Assembly (NCBI GenBank): GCA_002356435.2
Contig: AP018040.2
Coordinates: 3,596,001-3,660,000 of the forward strand
Origin: Petrimonas sp. IBARAKI
Lineage (GTDB): Bacteria; Bacteroidota; Bacteroidia; Bacteroidales; Dysgonomonadaceae
Direction: 5' to 3'
DNA: 64,000 bases
Within the stretch, counting starts at the first letter, position 1, and each line of letters opens with the position of its first letter. This document shows, piece by piece, positions 1-8,142 of the stretch. The notes beneath the pieces were generated by a model. The model had not been told where the DNA came from, did not search any database, and saw only the letters and a program-made list of their open reading frames with translations. A program made the translations under genes and the position numbers.

Positions 1-392
1 AAGGAGCGGTTAACAGAAAAAAAATCACCTCTTCCGATGATGCCTATGCCGTTTTCTATCCTGTGCTGGTAGATTTAAATCACGAAGAGACGTGGGCATT
101 GCTTCTCGACCGATCCAATAAAGTGGTTGCCACTTTGCAGGTCAGCCGTGGTGGTATATCGGGAACAGTAGTTGACATACGGTTAATCCTCCGCGAAGCA
201 ATCAGTCATTATGCAAGCAGTATCGTGTTGGGGCATAACCACCCGTCGGGGAACTGTACGCCTAGCGCACAGGATACCGCAATCTCAAAAAAACTGAAGG
301 AGGCAGCCCGATGGATGGATATTTCTTTACTTGATCATATAATCGTATGTGGTGAAACGTATTACAGTTTTGCCGATAATGGCATGATATAA
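1..392 (+). CDS. radC: RadC family JAB-domain protein, 5' truncated by the window edge
   Basis: The reading frame is already open at base 3 and continues to the TAA at 390-392, so the start lies outside the window; the GTG at 63 is internal. The visible part is the JAMM/MPN-type domain of the RadC family (DUF2466), with the metal-binding motif GHNHPSGN encoded around 231-254 and the downstream Asp of the same motif. Family members are about 220-230 aa, so roughly the last 130 residues are seen. RadC was named for DNA repair but its biochemical role is unsettled. It is followed on the same strand by a DUF59 gene after an inverted repeat. Confidence 0.9.
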   Translation, partial: GAVNRKKITSSDDAYAVFYPVLVDLNHEETWALLLDRSNKVVATLQVSRGGISGTVVDIRLILREAISHYASSIVLGHNHPSGNCTPSAQDTAISKKLKEAARWMDISLLDHIIVCGETYYSFADNGMI

Positions 393-418
393 GAAGATTG
401 AATAAGATAGATAACAGA

Positions 419-474
419 TTGAAGAAGATTGACTAATGAAAACCCGCTTCTCAATCTCGTTCAATCTTCTTCAA
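419..474 (+). repeat. Inverted repeat between radC and the DUF59 gene
   Basis: TTGAAGAAGATTGA at 419-432 is the exact reverse complement of 461-474, giving a 14-bp stem with a 28-nt loop. There is no T-tract, so it is not a clean intrinsic terminator. It may be a transcription end, a processing site or a remnant of duplication. The ATG at 436 lies inside its loop, which argues against that ATG as a start. Confidence 0.55.
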
Positions 475-531
475 GCTAAATCAATCTACAATTTTAATAA
501 ACAGTTCAACGCACTTGAAAAAATAAAAAAA

Positions 532-849
532 ATGAACGACGAATTACAAAAACTTCAAGATAAAATAGTGGTTTTGCTCCGCACGGTGTACGACCCCGAA
601 ATTCCGGTAAATATCTACGACCTGGGATTAATATATGACGTGGACATTGACGATACCAACAACGTAACCATTGAAATGACCTTTACTTCTCCCAGTTGTC
701 CCGCTGCCGACTTCATCCTGATGGATGTGCAGATGAAAATAGAGTCCATACCGGAAGTGAACAGCGTAGACCTTAACCTTACGTTTGATCCACCATGGGA
801 TAAATCGATGATGAGCGAAGAAGCTTTGCTGGAACTTGGGTTTATGTAA
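532..849 (+). CDS. DUF59 / MIP18-family Fe-S cluster assembly factor (SufT-like)
   Basis: This 105-aa protein has the family pattern DPEIPVNIYDLGLIY at residues 21-35, followed by the conserved Cys56 in TSPSCPAAD. Small DUF59 proteins act in the cytoplasm in iron-sulfur cluster carriage or target maturation, often with the SUF system. The frame is open back to an ATG at 436, but that would add 32 residues with no family counterpart, encoded across the inverted repeat at 419-474. The ATG at 532 gives the expected N-terminus. The LpxH-like gene starts 3 nt after the stop, so the two are probably co-transcribed. Confidence 0.85.
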   Translation: MNDELQKLQDKIVVLLRTVYDPEIPVNIYDLGLIYDVDIDDTNNVTIEMTFTSPSCPAADFILMDVQMKIESIPEVNSVDLNLTFDPPWDKSMMSEEALLELGFM

Positions 850-852
850 AAA

Positions 853-1590
853 ATGAACAAAAAAGTATATTTCGTTTCCGACGCTCATTTGGGTTCAAAA
901 ATGCACACCGATTCCGTTGAAACGGAGCGGAAATTGTGCCGTTGGCTCGATTTTGTAAAGGAAGATGCGCAAGCCATTTACCTGCTGGGCGATATCTTCG
1001 ATTATTGGTTCGAATATAAAACCGTTGTACCCAGAGGATTTACGCGTCTGCTGGGTAAACTGTCGGAAATTACCGACTCAGGGGTGGTTGTGTATTTTTT
1101 CATTGGCAATCACGACATCTGGCTCACCGATTATCTCCAGAACGAATGCGGGTTAATTGTCCACCGCAAACCGTTTGTCACGGAACTTTCCGGCAAGAAA
1201 TTTTTTATCGCTCACGGCGACGGATTGGCCGATAAATCGGCTTCGTTCAGGATACTTCGTAGAATTTTTCACAGTACGTTCTTGCGACGCTGTTTTGCGG
1301 CTATCCATCCTCGATGGACCGTGGGCCTGGCACACGCATGGTCGAATAAAAGCCGGGAATCAGGCGGTGTACAGGATTTTTTAGGTGAGGACAACGAATA
1401 CCTTATCCAGTTTGCAAAGCAGGAAATTATCCGAACTCCGGATATTGACTATTTTGTTTTCGGACACAGGCACCTCTTATTGGATTTACCGCTGAACGAA
1501 ACGTCGCGCGTTATCAATATCGGCGACTGGATACAGCATTTCTCGTACGGTGTCTTTGACGGAAAGGAAATGGAACTGAAAAAGTTTTAA
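853..1590 (+). CDS. lpxH: UDP-2,3-diacylglucosamine diphosphatase (LpxH-type metallophosphoesterase)
   Basis: The 245-aa protein has the complete calcineurin-like metal site: SDAH at 9-12, GDIFD at 46-50, GNHD at 85-88, HGDG at 121-124 and GHRH at 204-207. With the length this fits LpxH, which hydrolyses UDP-2,3-diacylglucosamine to lipid X and UMP in lipid A synthesis at the inner face of the cytoplasmic membrane. There is no signal peptide. It follows the DUF59 gene by 3 nt and ends exactly where the opposite-strand GH78 gene ends, with no space for a separate terminator. Bacteroidales can carry more than one LpxH-like paralogue, so the precise substrate is inferred from the family. Confidence 0.85.
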   Translation: MNKKVYFVSDAHLGSKMHTDSVETERKLCRWLDFVKEDAQAIYLLGDIFDYWFEYKTVVPRGFTRLLGKLSEITDSGVVVYFFIGNHDIWLTDYLQNECGLIVHRKPFVTELSGKKFFIAHGDGLADKSASFRILRRIFHSTFLRRCFAAIHPRWTVGLAHAWSNKSRESGGVQDFLGEDNEYLIQFAKQEIIRTPDIDYFVFGHRHLLLDLPLNETSRVINIGDWIQHFSYGVFDGKEMELKKF

Positions 1591-3846
1591 TTACCTGTTG
1601 CTCAACATTACCCGATACACCTGTTTTCCCGAAGTCATTCTTCCAACATACAGGTGTTCCGGCTCCTTTTTCCCTTTAGCAAAAGTAATTTTTTTACCGT
1701 CGAGAAAAACCTCTCTGACCCGTTTACCGGATTTAATCGGTATATAGAGTTCTGCTTGGGTATTTGGCGGAATCTCTACCGACAACTCATATTCATCATT
1801 ATTGATCGTCTTGTAAGTAAATAAAATGTTTCCTCTAATGGTGGGAACAGCAGATTCAACCGAAGTAAGGCTATAAACATGCGGTTTAATTTCAATGCTC
1901 TCGAACCCTGGAGCAGATGGTTTAATACCAACCACGTATCGGGCAATCGTGTTTGCAGGAACCGCTCCCCAAGCATGATTCCAGTCCAGGTTAGGTTTAT
2001 ATTTAATGTCCCAGGCTTCCAGCGCTACTGTTGAGCCTGATCGTATCATGTTGTACCAGCTCCTCTCACCGGTCGATGCCAGCAATTCCTCCGCGTACGC
2101 CCCATTACCACCGTTATACAAAGCATCCATCAGGAACTGAGCCCCGTAAACGCTGCACGCCATTCCTCTGGACTTGATAAAATCCTGCACTCCCTGAGAA
2201 TGTTGTTGAGGAACTAACCCAAAAACAAAGGCAAACATATTGGCATGCAATGATGTATGGCTGGTGGTATCGCCATCTGTATACAGTTTCCGTTTAGGAT
2301 CAAAAAAAGTGTCGTTAAATAGTTTATAAACCTCTTGATGTGCTTTGGCATAAAACAACCTGTCCTCCTGTTTATTCAATACTCGGGCAATCTGCTCCAT
2401 TATTTTCAGGGCTTCGTAATAAAATGCATTTACCACCGCGTTATGGTCACAGAAAACAAACCCGTCTCTTTCTTCCCCGGGCCAATCCACAATATCCTGT
2501 ATGGGTTTATTGAAATTTATAGATTGAAGAAAAGCAGATGTTTGCAGGCCTGTAGTAGTGGAAATCAACCCCTTACTGGTTTTAAGTTGCATCAACGATC
2601 TGTTTTTCAGCAACGGATAATTCTTTTCCAGGGATCGAGCATCACCCGTATACATATAGTCATACCAGGCGATAAGTATAGCCTGCAAAATCCATTCGGT
2701 AGGCCAGGTGGGTTTTTTCAAGATATACTCCAGGGATTTACGTGCAATGGAATATTCCCTATCCACACTGTAATGACTTAGCTGATTGATAAGTATGTCT
2801 GCTTCATACGGGATACGTTCTCTGTCTCCATCAACGTAAACTCCTGTGAATGAAGTTGCCTTCATCGTATACTTACTCATCTCCCAGATTTGATTCAGGG
2901 TATCATTATCGCAGCGGAAGAAGGAGGTTGAATCATCGAATGGATAATGAACAGATTCCCTTATGACATCCTCTTTATCCAACTTATTGCCGTAATGCAG
3001 CACTTCCGCATAACGGAAAGGAACTACCTCGCCTATGTAAGCAGGCATTTTTACGGCAACTTCCAATGTGTTTCGTTTATCTTTATGCACTTTTATACGG
3101 TACAGGTGAGTACCTTTCAATAACGCCAAAGAGTAGGATTGATAACGAATGGTTCCTCCTGGCCGGGAGTCCACACGCCCATCCCGGACTTTCTCTCCCA
3201 GGTTTACGATAACCGTATCATTCCCGGTTTCAGACGTCAGTCTGACAAGCAATTGCCCGAAGGATGCCTTACCAAAGTCAAAAAACCAATTGTCATCGCG
3301 GGTCGAACACAGAACCGGATGTTCGACAGACTTAACAAGAACCTCCCTCGAAGATTGGTATGGCTTTAACTCATCTCCTGTTCTAAAAGATTTGATATCT
3401 GACCAATCGCTTTCTTCGCTATTGCCGGTTATCGCCTTGACTCTCCAGTAGTACACTTTTCGTGGCTGCAACGACCTGCCCCGGTACGCAACGGAGACAG
3501 ACCTGCCGGAGTTTACCGTCCCGCTATCCCACACATTCCCTTCCCCTTTTTGAATAAGGTGCAAAGAGTCCGACAGAATAATCCTGTAACCGGATTGTAG
3601 CGTATTCTTCCCTTTGTTGGGAACAATCCAACTGAACGATGGGTACTCCGAGAGGATTTTGGCTGTCTGAACAGGTTCAATGGCTGAATCGATCCCTTCA
3701 TGATCCAGGGTAGAGGGATAACCATTGATAAAAACCTCTCCCGTATTTTTCAACAAATCCGTCATCAAACCCGTAGGTTTGTTTTGTGCATATGTACAGA
3801 AAATCACCAGCACAAAACACACCAGCAAGCATCCTCGTCTTCTCAT
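1591..3846 (-). CDS. GH78-like alpha-L-rhamnosidase, exported
   Basis: This 751-aa protein has a Sec signal peptide ending near AQ at about residue 21, an N-terminal fibronectin-like/Bac_rhamnosid region, an (alpha/alpha)6-type catalytic region and a C-terminal beta-sandwich (SAPGFESIEIKPH). The acidic motif VDGDRERIPYEAD near residue 339 lies where GH78 enzymes have their catalytic acidic pair, although the usual form is closer to DCPQRDERLGWTGD. Alpha-L-rhamnosidases remove terminal rhamnose from plant or bacterial glycans. It is last in the minus-strand unit with two Tat-exported Gfo/Idh/MocA proteins and a DUF1080 protein, 21 nt after the preceding gene. The family is fairly certain; the sugar removed is less so. 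Confidence 0.75.
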   Translation of the reverse strand: MRRRGCLLVCFVLVIFCTYAQNKPTGLMTDLLKNTGEVFINGYPSTLDHEGIDSAIEPVQTAKILSEYPSFSWIVPNKGKNTLQSGYRIILSDSLHLIQKGEGNVWDSGTVNSGRSVSVAYRGRSLQPRKVYYWRVKAITGNSEESDWSDIKSFRTGDELKPYQSSREVLVKSVEHPVLCSTRDDNWFFDFGKASFGQLLVRLTSETGNDTVIVNLGEKVRDGRVDSRPGGTIRYQSYSLALLKGTHLYRIKVHKDKRNTLEVAVKMPAYIGEVVPFRYAEVLHYGNKLDKEDVIRESVHYPFDDSTSFFRCDNDTLNQIWEMSKYTMKATSFTGVYVDGDRERIPYEADILINQLSHYSVDREYSIARKSLEYILKKPTWPTEWILQAILIAWYDYMYTGDARSLEKNYPLLKNRSLMQLKTSKGLISTTTGLQTSAFLQSINFNKPIQDIVDWPGEERDGFVFCDHNAVVNAFYYEALKIMEQIARVLNKQEDRLFYAKAHQEVYKLFNDTFFDPKRKLYTDGDTTSHTSLHANMFAFVFGLVPQQHSQGVQDFIKSRGMACSVYGAQFLMDALYNGGNGAYAEELLASTGERSWYNMIRSGSTVALEAWDIKYKPNLDWNHAWGAVPANTIARYVVGIKPSAPGFESIEIKPHVYSLTSVESAVPTIRGNILFTYKTINNDEYELSVEIPPNTQAELYIPIKSGKRVREVFLDGKKITFAKGKKEPEHLYVGRMTSGKQVYRVMLSNR

Positions 3847-3867
3847 TTTAAATCCTGTTCTTTCTTC

Positions 3868-5238
3868 TTAGAGTTTGGGTAACTTCCAGGGTTCCCTATA
3901 ATGGGCTTTAGCCAGCCGGTTCGCTTCCGGGTTATCAAAAGTGCCGGTTTCGTTATCCCAGTTCAGCGCTGATCCAACTCTACAAGAAATATTGGCCATA
4001 TGGCTCAGCTTGGCTACTTCTGCCCCTATCGCAATATCGGCATTGGGCAACTGGCGTGAACGCATGCATTCCAGCATGTTTCCTGCATGCAGGTACAATC
4101 CTTTCCCTCCACCCGTTTTTTTCTCTACCGCCTCCATTCTCGGGGTGTTGGGTTTTCGCTCGTTGTCGCAAGGATAACAATAAGGAAAATTGCGGCTGTT
4201 AATCCCCTGTTCGGGCATCACCTCCCATCCTTGCCGGGTTAGGACAAGCGTACCGTTCTCTCCGAAGAAGGCGACCCCTTCGCGAAGCCCGAACAATCCA
4301 TTACCAATGCCGCAGGCATGATCCCAGATAATGTTGAAATCCGGATATTTATAGGTCGCCATAAGTGTATCGGGCGTCTCCATAGCATCATCGGGATAAC
4401 CGAATTTCCCTCCGGCACCGTATACATACGATGGCAATCCGACATTCATTCCCTTCATGGCATAGTCCAGCAAATGTACTCCCCAATCGGCCATCAATCC
4501 GCCGGCGTAATCCCAGAAAAAGCGAAAATTATAGTGGAACCGGTTCTGATTATACGTTCGCTTCGGTGCAGGACCCAGCCACATGTCGTAGTCTACTCCA
4601 GCGGGAGGTGCCGAATCAGGCACCACCGGCAACGTCCATTTGCTGGTTTGGTACGCCCAAACCTTAACGGTTCTCACTCGTCCCAGCTTCCCGCTCTGCA
4701 CATAGGCAGCCGCCTCATCCCAGTGGGGATCGCTCCGCTGCCATTGTCCTACCTGTACAATCCGGTTATATTTCCGGGTAGCACGCACCATCAGGTCACA
4801 CTCCTCCATGGTATTGGCAAGCGGCTTTTCCACGTATACGTCTTTTCCGGTTTCGCAGGCGGCCACCAACTGAAGACAGTGCCAGTGATCCGGCGTACCG
4901 ATAATCACCATGTCTATATCTTTGTTGTCAATCACCCGGCGCCAATCCTTAACCAGTTGAGGTGGTTTTTTTCCGGTTATTTTTTCCACGTCGGCAGCTC
5001 GTTGATAGAGCCACTGATCGTCTACGTCACACAAGGAGATGCATTCGGTCCCGGGGTAGTCAAGGAAAGTTTTCAAGTTGGCCCACCCCTGGTTACGGCA
5101 GCCAATGAGTCCGATTTTGATTTTATTCCCGGGCGCCGATTGTCCGAAAACGGATGAGTAGGATTTCCCCATTAATGGAGTCAGGCTTAGGCCAGTAGCC
5201 GTAACGGCTGATCTCTTGAGAAAATTTCTTCGATCCAT
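3868..5238 (-). CDS. Tat-exported Gfo/Idh/MocA oxidoreductase (unit B, second copy)
   Basis: The N-terminus MDRRNFLKRSAVTATG is a twin-arginine signal, so the NAD(P)-loaded folded enzyme is probably exported to the periplasm. A Rossmann fold follows (KIGLIGCRNQGW) with the Gfo/Idh/MocA signature VYVEKPLA and the usual C-terminal alpha/beta domain. Members paired with DUF1080 proteins oxidise the C3 hydroxyl of glycosides in the 3-keto route. The frame is open to a TTG at 5253, but the ATG at 5238 puts the RR motif at residues 3-4 and leaves a 7-nt gap after the DUF1080 gene, so it is preferred. Confidence 0.88.
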   Translation of the reverse strand: MDRRNFLKRSAVTATGLSLTPLMGKSYSSVFGQSAPGNKIKIGLIGCRNQGWANLKTFLDYPGTECISLCDVDDQWLYQRAADVEKITGKKPPQLVKDWRRVIDNKDIDMVIIGTPDHWHCLQLVAACETGKDVYVEKPLANTMEECDLMVRATRKYNRIVQVGQWQRSDPHWDEAAAYVQSGKLGRVRTVKVWAYQTSKWTLPVVPDSAPPAGVDYDMWLGPAPKRTYNQNRFHYNFRFFWDYAGGLMADWGVHLLDYAMKGMNVGLPSYVYGAGGKFGYPDDAMETPDTLMATYKYPDFNIIWDHACGIGNGLFGLREGVAFFGENGTLVLTRQGWEVMPEQGINSRNFPYCYPCDNERKPNTPRMEAVEKKTGGGKGLYLHAGNMLECMRSRQLPNADIAIGAEVAKLSHMANISCRVGSALNWDNETGTFDNPEANRLAKAHYREPWKLPKL

Positions 5239-5245
5239 GATATTG

Positions 5246-6604
5246 TTATTCAAGTTCTTTAATCTTTATGTTCTGGAACCATACTTCATCGCCGTGATCC
5301 TGCAATAAGAGCAACCCCTCTTCTGCATTTCCGAAATCGGGCCAGTCTTTATACTTGCTGTAATTTACCAACGCATCCCACATCTGGTTGTTGCGTTCAT
5401 ATTCAATAATTTTCACTCCGTTCAACCAGTGTTCTACGTGATTTCCCTTCACAACCACCATAGCCGTATTAAAGAAGCCGGGCCTGAAAGGTTTGTTATC
5501 GGGGGCTGCAATCAAGTCGTAAAGTGAACCAAGTGTCCTGTTTCCAGCAACACCTAATTTGGCATCGGGATGTTTTTTGTCATCCAATATTTGAAATTCG
5601 CAGCCGATGGCTGAACCTGCGCCTTTGTTCAGGTTTGTGTCCACAAAATACTTGATGCCACTGTTGGCACCTTCGGTAATCTTAAAGTCCACTTTCAACA
5701 TAAAATTTTTATACGGGCGGGTGGTAACAATATCGCCACCGTTCGTAGATTCTCCTCCACCGCTTTTTTGAACTTTGAGGATTCCGTTATCGACTGACCA
5801 GCCTTTTTCGGGAAAATTATCGAGCTTTGCTCCTCGCCATCCGTTGGTAGTCTTTCCGTCCCACAACAGTTTCCATCCTTCACGTGCTTCTCGCTCGGAA
5901 ATGGTATTGGCGATGGTATTTACTTGTTCTATTCCGTCTGTGTTTTCACGCGACCTGAACTTATCGAGGTCCTGAGTCAGGATACGGATGTTTCTCCAGG
6001 AGACCGTTTTGCCTTCGAGTTGTTTGTTGTTTATTGAGTGGACCTGTAAGGCAATAAAACCCGATTTTGTGACGTCGTCCAATATATCGGCACAGGGGAT
6101 ACCGTTTACCCACGTGCGTATGGAGTTACCGATTGCCTCTATGCGTGCTTTGTTCCACTGATTATGTTTAAAGGCTTTCTGTCCAATGGGATTGACAGTC
6201 ATAGGATAAAGCCATCCTCTGCGTGCTTCATCGTAAACGCCTCCCGTCCACGATCTGTCGGAAGGGTCAATCTCGAACTGATACCCGTGCACGCGTCCGT
6301 TTTGATACTCTTTCAAGCTATTGCTTCTAAACTGAACTCCGGAGTTCAGTCCGTCGTCCACTTTAAAGTCAAATTCCAGGATAAAGTCGTCATACATCTT
6401 ATTGGTAGCCAAGAATGTATTAGGCGTTCCGCTTTTTGAAATCCCGACAATGGCCTTCTCCTGAATTTTATATTCAGCTGTTCCGTTTAGTTTGGTCCAC
6501 CCTTTCAGGTTCCTTCCGTTGAAGAGATCCTGCCATTTGGCTTCCTGAGCCGAAGCAGAAACAATAAAAACCGTTGCAATTAATACAAGAATATTCCTTT
6601 TCAT
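5246..6604 (-). CDS. Tandem DUF1080 (3-keto-disaccharide hydrolase-like) protein
   Basis: This 452-aa exported protein (Sec signal ending at SASAQ) holds two copies of the DUF1080/PF06439 beta-jelly-roll: one begins [14 protein letters not shown] near residue 24, the other [13 protein letters not shown] near residue 242. Each has the typical NSG(V/I) and late W/H positions. PF06439 members act on 3-keto-glycosides, cleaving after C3 oxidation by Gfo/Idh/MocA enzymes. The gene sits directly between two such oxidoreductases (7- and 13-nt gaps), which supports this role. Single-domain forms are about 200-260 aa, so this is an internal duplication or fusion. Confidence 0.85.
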   Translation of the reverse strand: MKRNILVLIATVFIVSASAQEAKWQDLFNGRNLKGWTKLNGTAEYKIQEKAIVGISKSGTPNTFLATNKMYDDFILEFDFKVDDGLNSGVQFRSNSLKEYQNGRVHGYQFEIDPSDRSWTGGVYDEARRGWLYPMTVNPIGQKAFKHNQWNKARIEAIGNSIRTWVNGIPCADILDDVTKSGFIALQVHSINNKQLEGKTVSWRNIRILTQDLDKFRSRENTDGIEQVNTIANTISEREAREGWKLLWDGKTTNGWRGAKLDNFPEKGWSVDNGILKVQKSGGGESTNGGDIVTTRPYKNFMLKVDFKITEGANSGIKYFVDTNLNKGAGSAIGCEFQILDDKKHPDAKLGVAGNRTLGSLYDLIAAPDNKPFRPGFFNTAMVVVKGNHVEHWLNGVKIIEYERNNQMWDALVNYSKYKDWPDFGNAEEGLLLLQDHGDEVWFQNIKIKELE

Positions 6605-6617
6605 AGATTACTATTTT

Positions 6618-8039
6618 TTATATTTCATAAAAATGTTCCCATCCTTTTCGTGGAGGTGCCCCTGTCAGAAAAGCATCCGCAAAAACATCGTCAACAACCC
6701 GTTTTGTTTTTCGGTCAAAGACAATTCTCCGATTCAGTCGCTGCACTGCTACCCCCAGACAGAACACCTGGCTCAGCGGGCCGGCAATCTCGAAGGGCGA
6801 GCGTGTTTTCTCTTCTCCCTGACAGGCCAATAGGAAGTTGGCGAAATGGTTCGACGGGCTTTTCGGAACAACGGGAAGCTTCCTCTCCATTTCCCGGGCT
6901 TTGTCATCCGGAATAATGCTTAACGTACTCCCGTGCGAACCACCCTTAAAAATCAGGTCTTTGCTGTAAATTTCTTTCCCCGGATTCAGCTTGGCCGGTT
7001 GAATTTTTCCGCCTCCAACACTGGGAATATTCGGATCAAGTTCCGAAACACCATAACCTTCCGGAACGGAAGGAATGTTATCCACACCGTCGTACCACGT
7101 TATGATAACGGGCGGCATTTTCCCGCGCTTTGGAAATTTAAATTCGATCGTGCTCGACATCGGGAAGAAGTAATCGTTGTGCTTGGAGAGTTTTACCGGA
7201 TTCACCTCTTCCGGCAAACCCAGGTCAAGAAACTCGTGGGCCGTATCGAGGATATGCGCTCCCCAGTCGCCCAAAGCCCCCATTCCGAAATCGTACCAGC
7301 AACGCCATTGCCCATAGTGAAAATCCTTGTTGTACTCGTGATACGACTGGGCCGACAACCAGGTGTCCCAATCCATTGTTTCCGGAATGGGCTCGGCACC
7401 AGGGAACTCCTTGATGTTCGGATCCCATCCGTGCCAGCGGCGGGCGTTGTTCATGTGCGCTGTAATGGCGGTAACATCTTTTATGATGCCGGCTTCTTTC
7501 CAGGCTTTGAATTGGAAATAATTACCTTCAGAATGTCCCTGGTTACCCATCTGCGTTACAACTTTTGGATACTTCCGGGCTGCTTTTATCATCAGTTCAA
7601 CTTCGTTAAATGTGCGGCCCATAGGTTTTTCCACATAGACATGCTTTCCTTCTTTAATGGCTAGCATCACTGATGGGAAATGAGCAAAATCGGGAGTGGC
7701 GATGGCTACCGCCTCAAACTCGTTTCCGATTTTATCGAACATCTCTCTAAAATCCTTGAAACGTTTTGCGTTTGGAAATTTAGCCATGGCTTTTTGGGTG
7801 TGCTCGGCTCCTAAATCCACATCACAGAGGGCAACAACGTTTGCCAATTTTGTTTTATCAAAATCGTTGATAATCTCCCAACCTCTGTTTCCTATCCCGA
7901 TGTGTGCCAGATTTACTTTTCGATTAGCCCCTACAATACGGCTGTAGCTAGCTGCATTGGTCTTGGTATAGATACCGCTTAACGCAATTCCCGCAGAGGC
8001 TAAAGCTGTATTTCTCAAGAAATCTCTTCTTGTCGTCAT
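6618..8039 (-). CDS. Tat-exported Gfo/Idh/MocA oxidoreductase (unit B, first copy)
   Basis: The protein starts MTTRRDFLRNTALASAG, a clear twin-arginine signal; the 13-residue upstream extension to 8078 is rejected because it precedes the RR motif and runs into the predicted promoter. It has a Rossmann fold (NLAHIGIGNRGW), the motif VYVEKPMGRT and DWGAHILDTAHEF in the C-terminal domain. It is the first gene of unit B, with a well-spaced promoter at 8076-8107. The expected role is oxidation or reduction of a sugar hydroxyl in the periplasm, feeding the adjacent DUF1080 protein. The substrate cannot be read from sequence. Confidence 0.88.
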   Translation of the reverse strand: MTTRRDFLRNTALASAGIALSGIYTKTNAASYSRIVGANRKVNLAHIGIGNRGWEIINDFDKTKLANVVALCDVDLGAEHTQKAMAKFPNAKRFKDFREMFDKIGNEFEAVAIATPDFAHFPSVMLAIKEGKHVYVEKPMGRTFNEVELMIKAARKYPKVVTQMGNQGHSEGNYFQFKAWKEAGIIKDVTAITAHMNNARRWHGWDPNIKEFPGAEPIPETMDWDTWLSAQSYHEYNKDFHYGQWRCWYDFGMGALGDWGAHILDTAHEFLDLGLPEEVNPVKLSKHNDYFFPMSSTIEFKFPKRGKMPPVIITWYDGVDNIPSVPEGYGVSELDPNIPSVGGGKIQPAKLNPGKEIYSKDLIFKGGSHGSTLSIIPDDKAREMERKLPVVPKSPSNHFANFLLACQGEEKTRSPFEIAGPLSQVFCLGVAVQRLNRRIVFDRKTKRVVDDVFADAFLTGAPPRKGWEHFYEI

Positions 8040-8075
8040 GATATATATTCTAACGTATTTGTTTTTGTAGAAAAA

Positions 8076-8107
8076 CAAAAATATAAAAAAACGCCTTTTA
8101 AAGCAAA
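8076..8107 (-). promoter_or_regulatory. Promoter of unit B (Bacteroidota -33/-7 type)
   Basis: Read on the minus strand there is TTTG (8104-8107), a 20-nt spacer and TATTTTTG (8076-8083), matching TTTG-N19..21-TAnnTTTG. Transcription should begin near 8069, about 30 nt before the ATG at 8039. A 9-bp perfect inverted repeat (8058-8066 with 8071-8079) overlaps the predicted start and could be an operator or a leader hairpin. This promoter separates unit B from the upstream LarA-family gene. Confidence 0.6.
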
Positions 8108-8142
8108 AAAAATGCTTGGATTGCTATCTCTTTAAACGGTCT

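Noticed and set aside
436-531. Upstream ATG extension of the DUF59 protein
   Set aside because: The added 32 residues are encoded across an inverted repeat and have no counterpart in the family.
4318-5157. Long open frame on the plus strand (279 codons)
   Set aside because: It is antisense to the Tat-exported Gfo/Idh/MocA gene at 3868-5238, shows no recognisable motif, and follows from the codon bias of the true gene.
6933-7664. Open frame of 243 codons on the plus strand
   Set aside because: It is antisense to the Tat-exported oxidoreductase at 6618-8039 and has no motif of its own.
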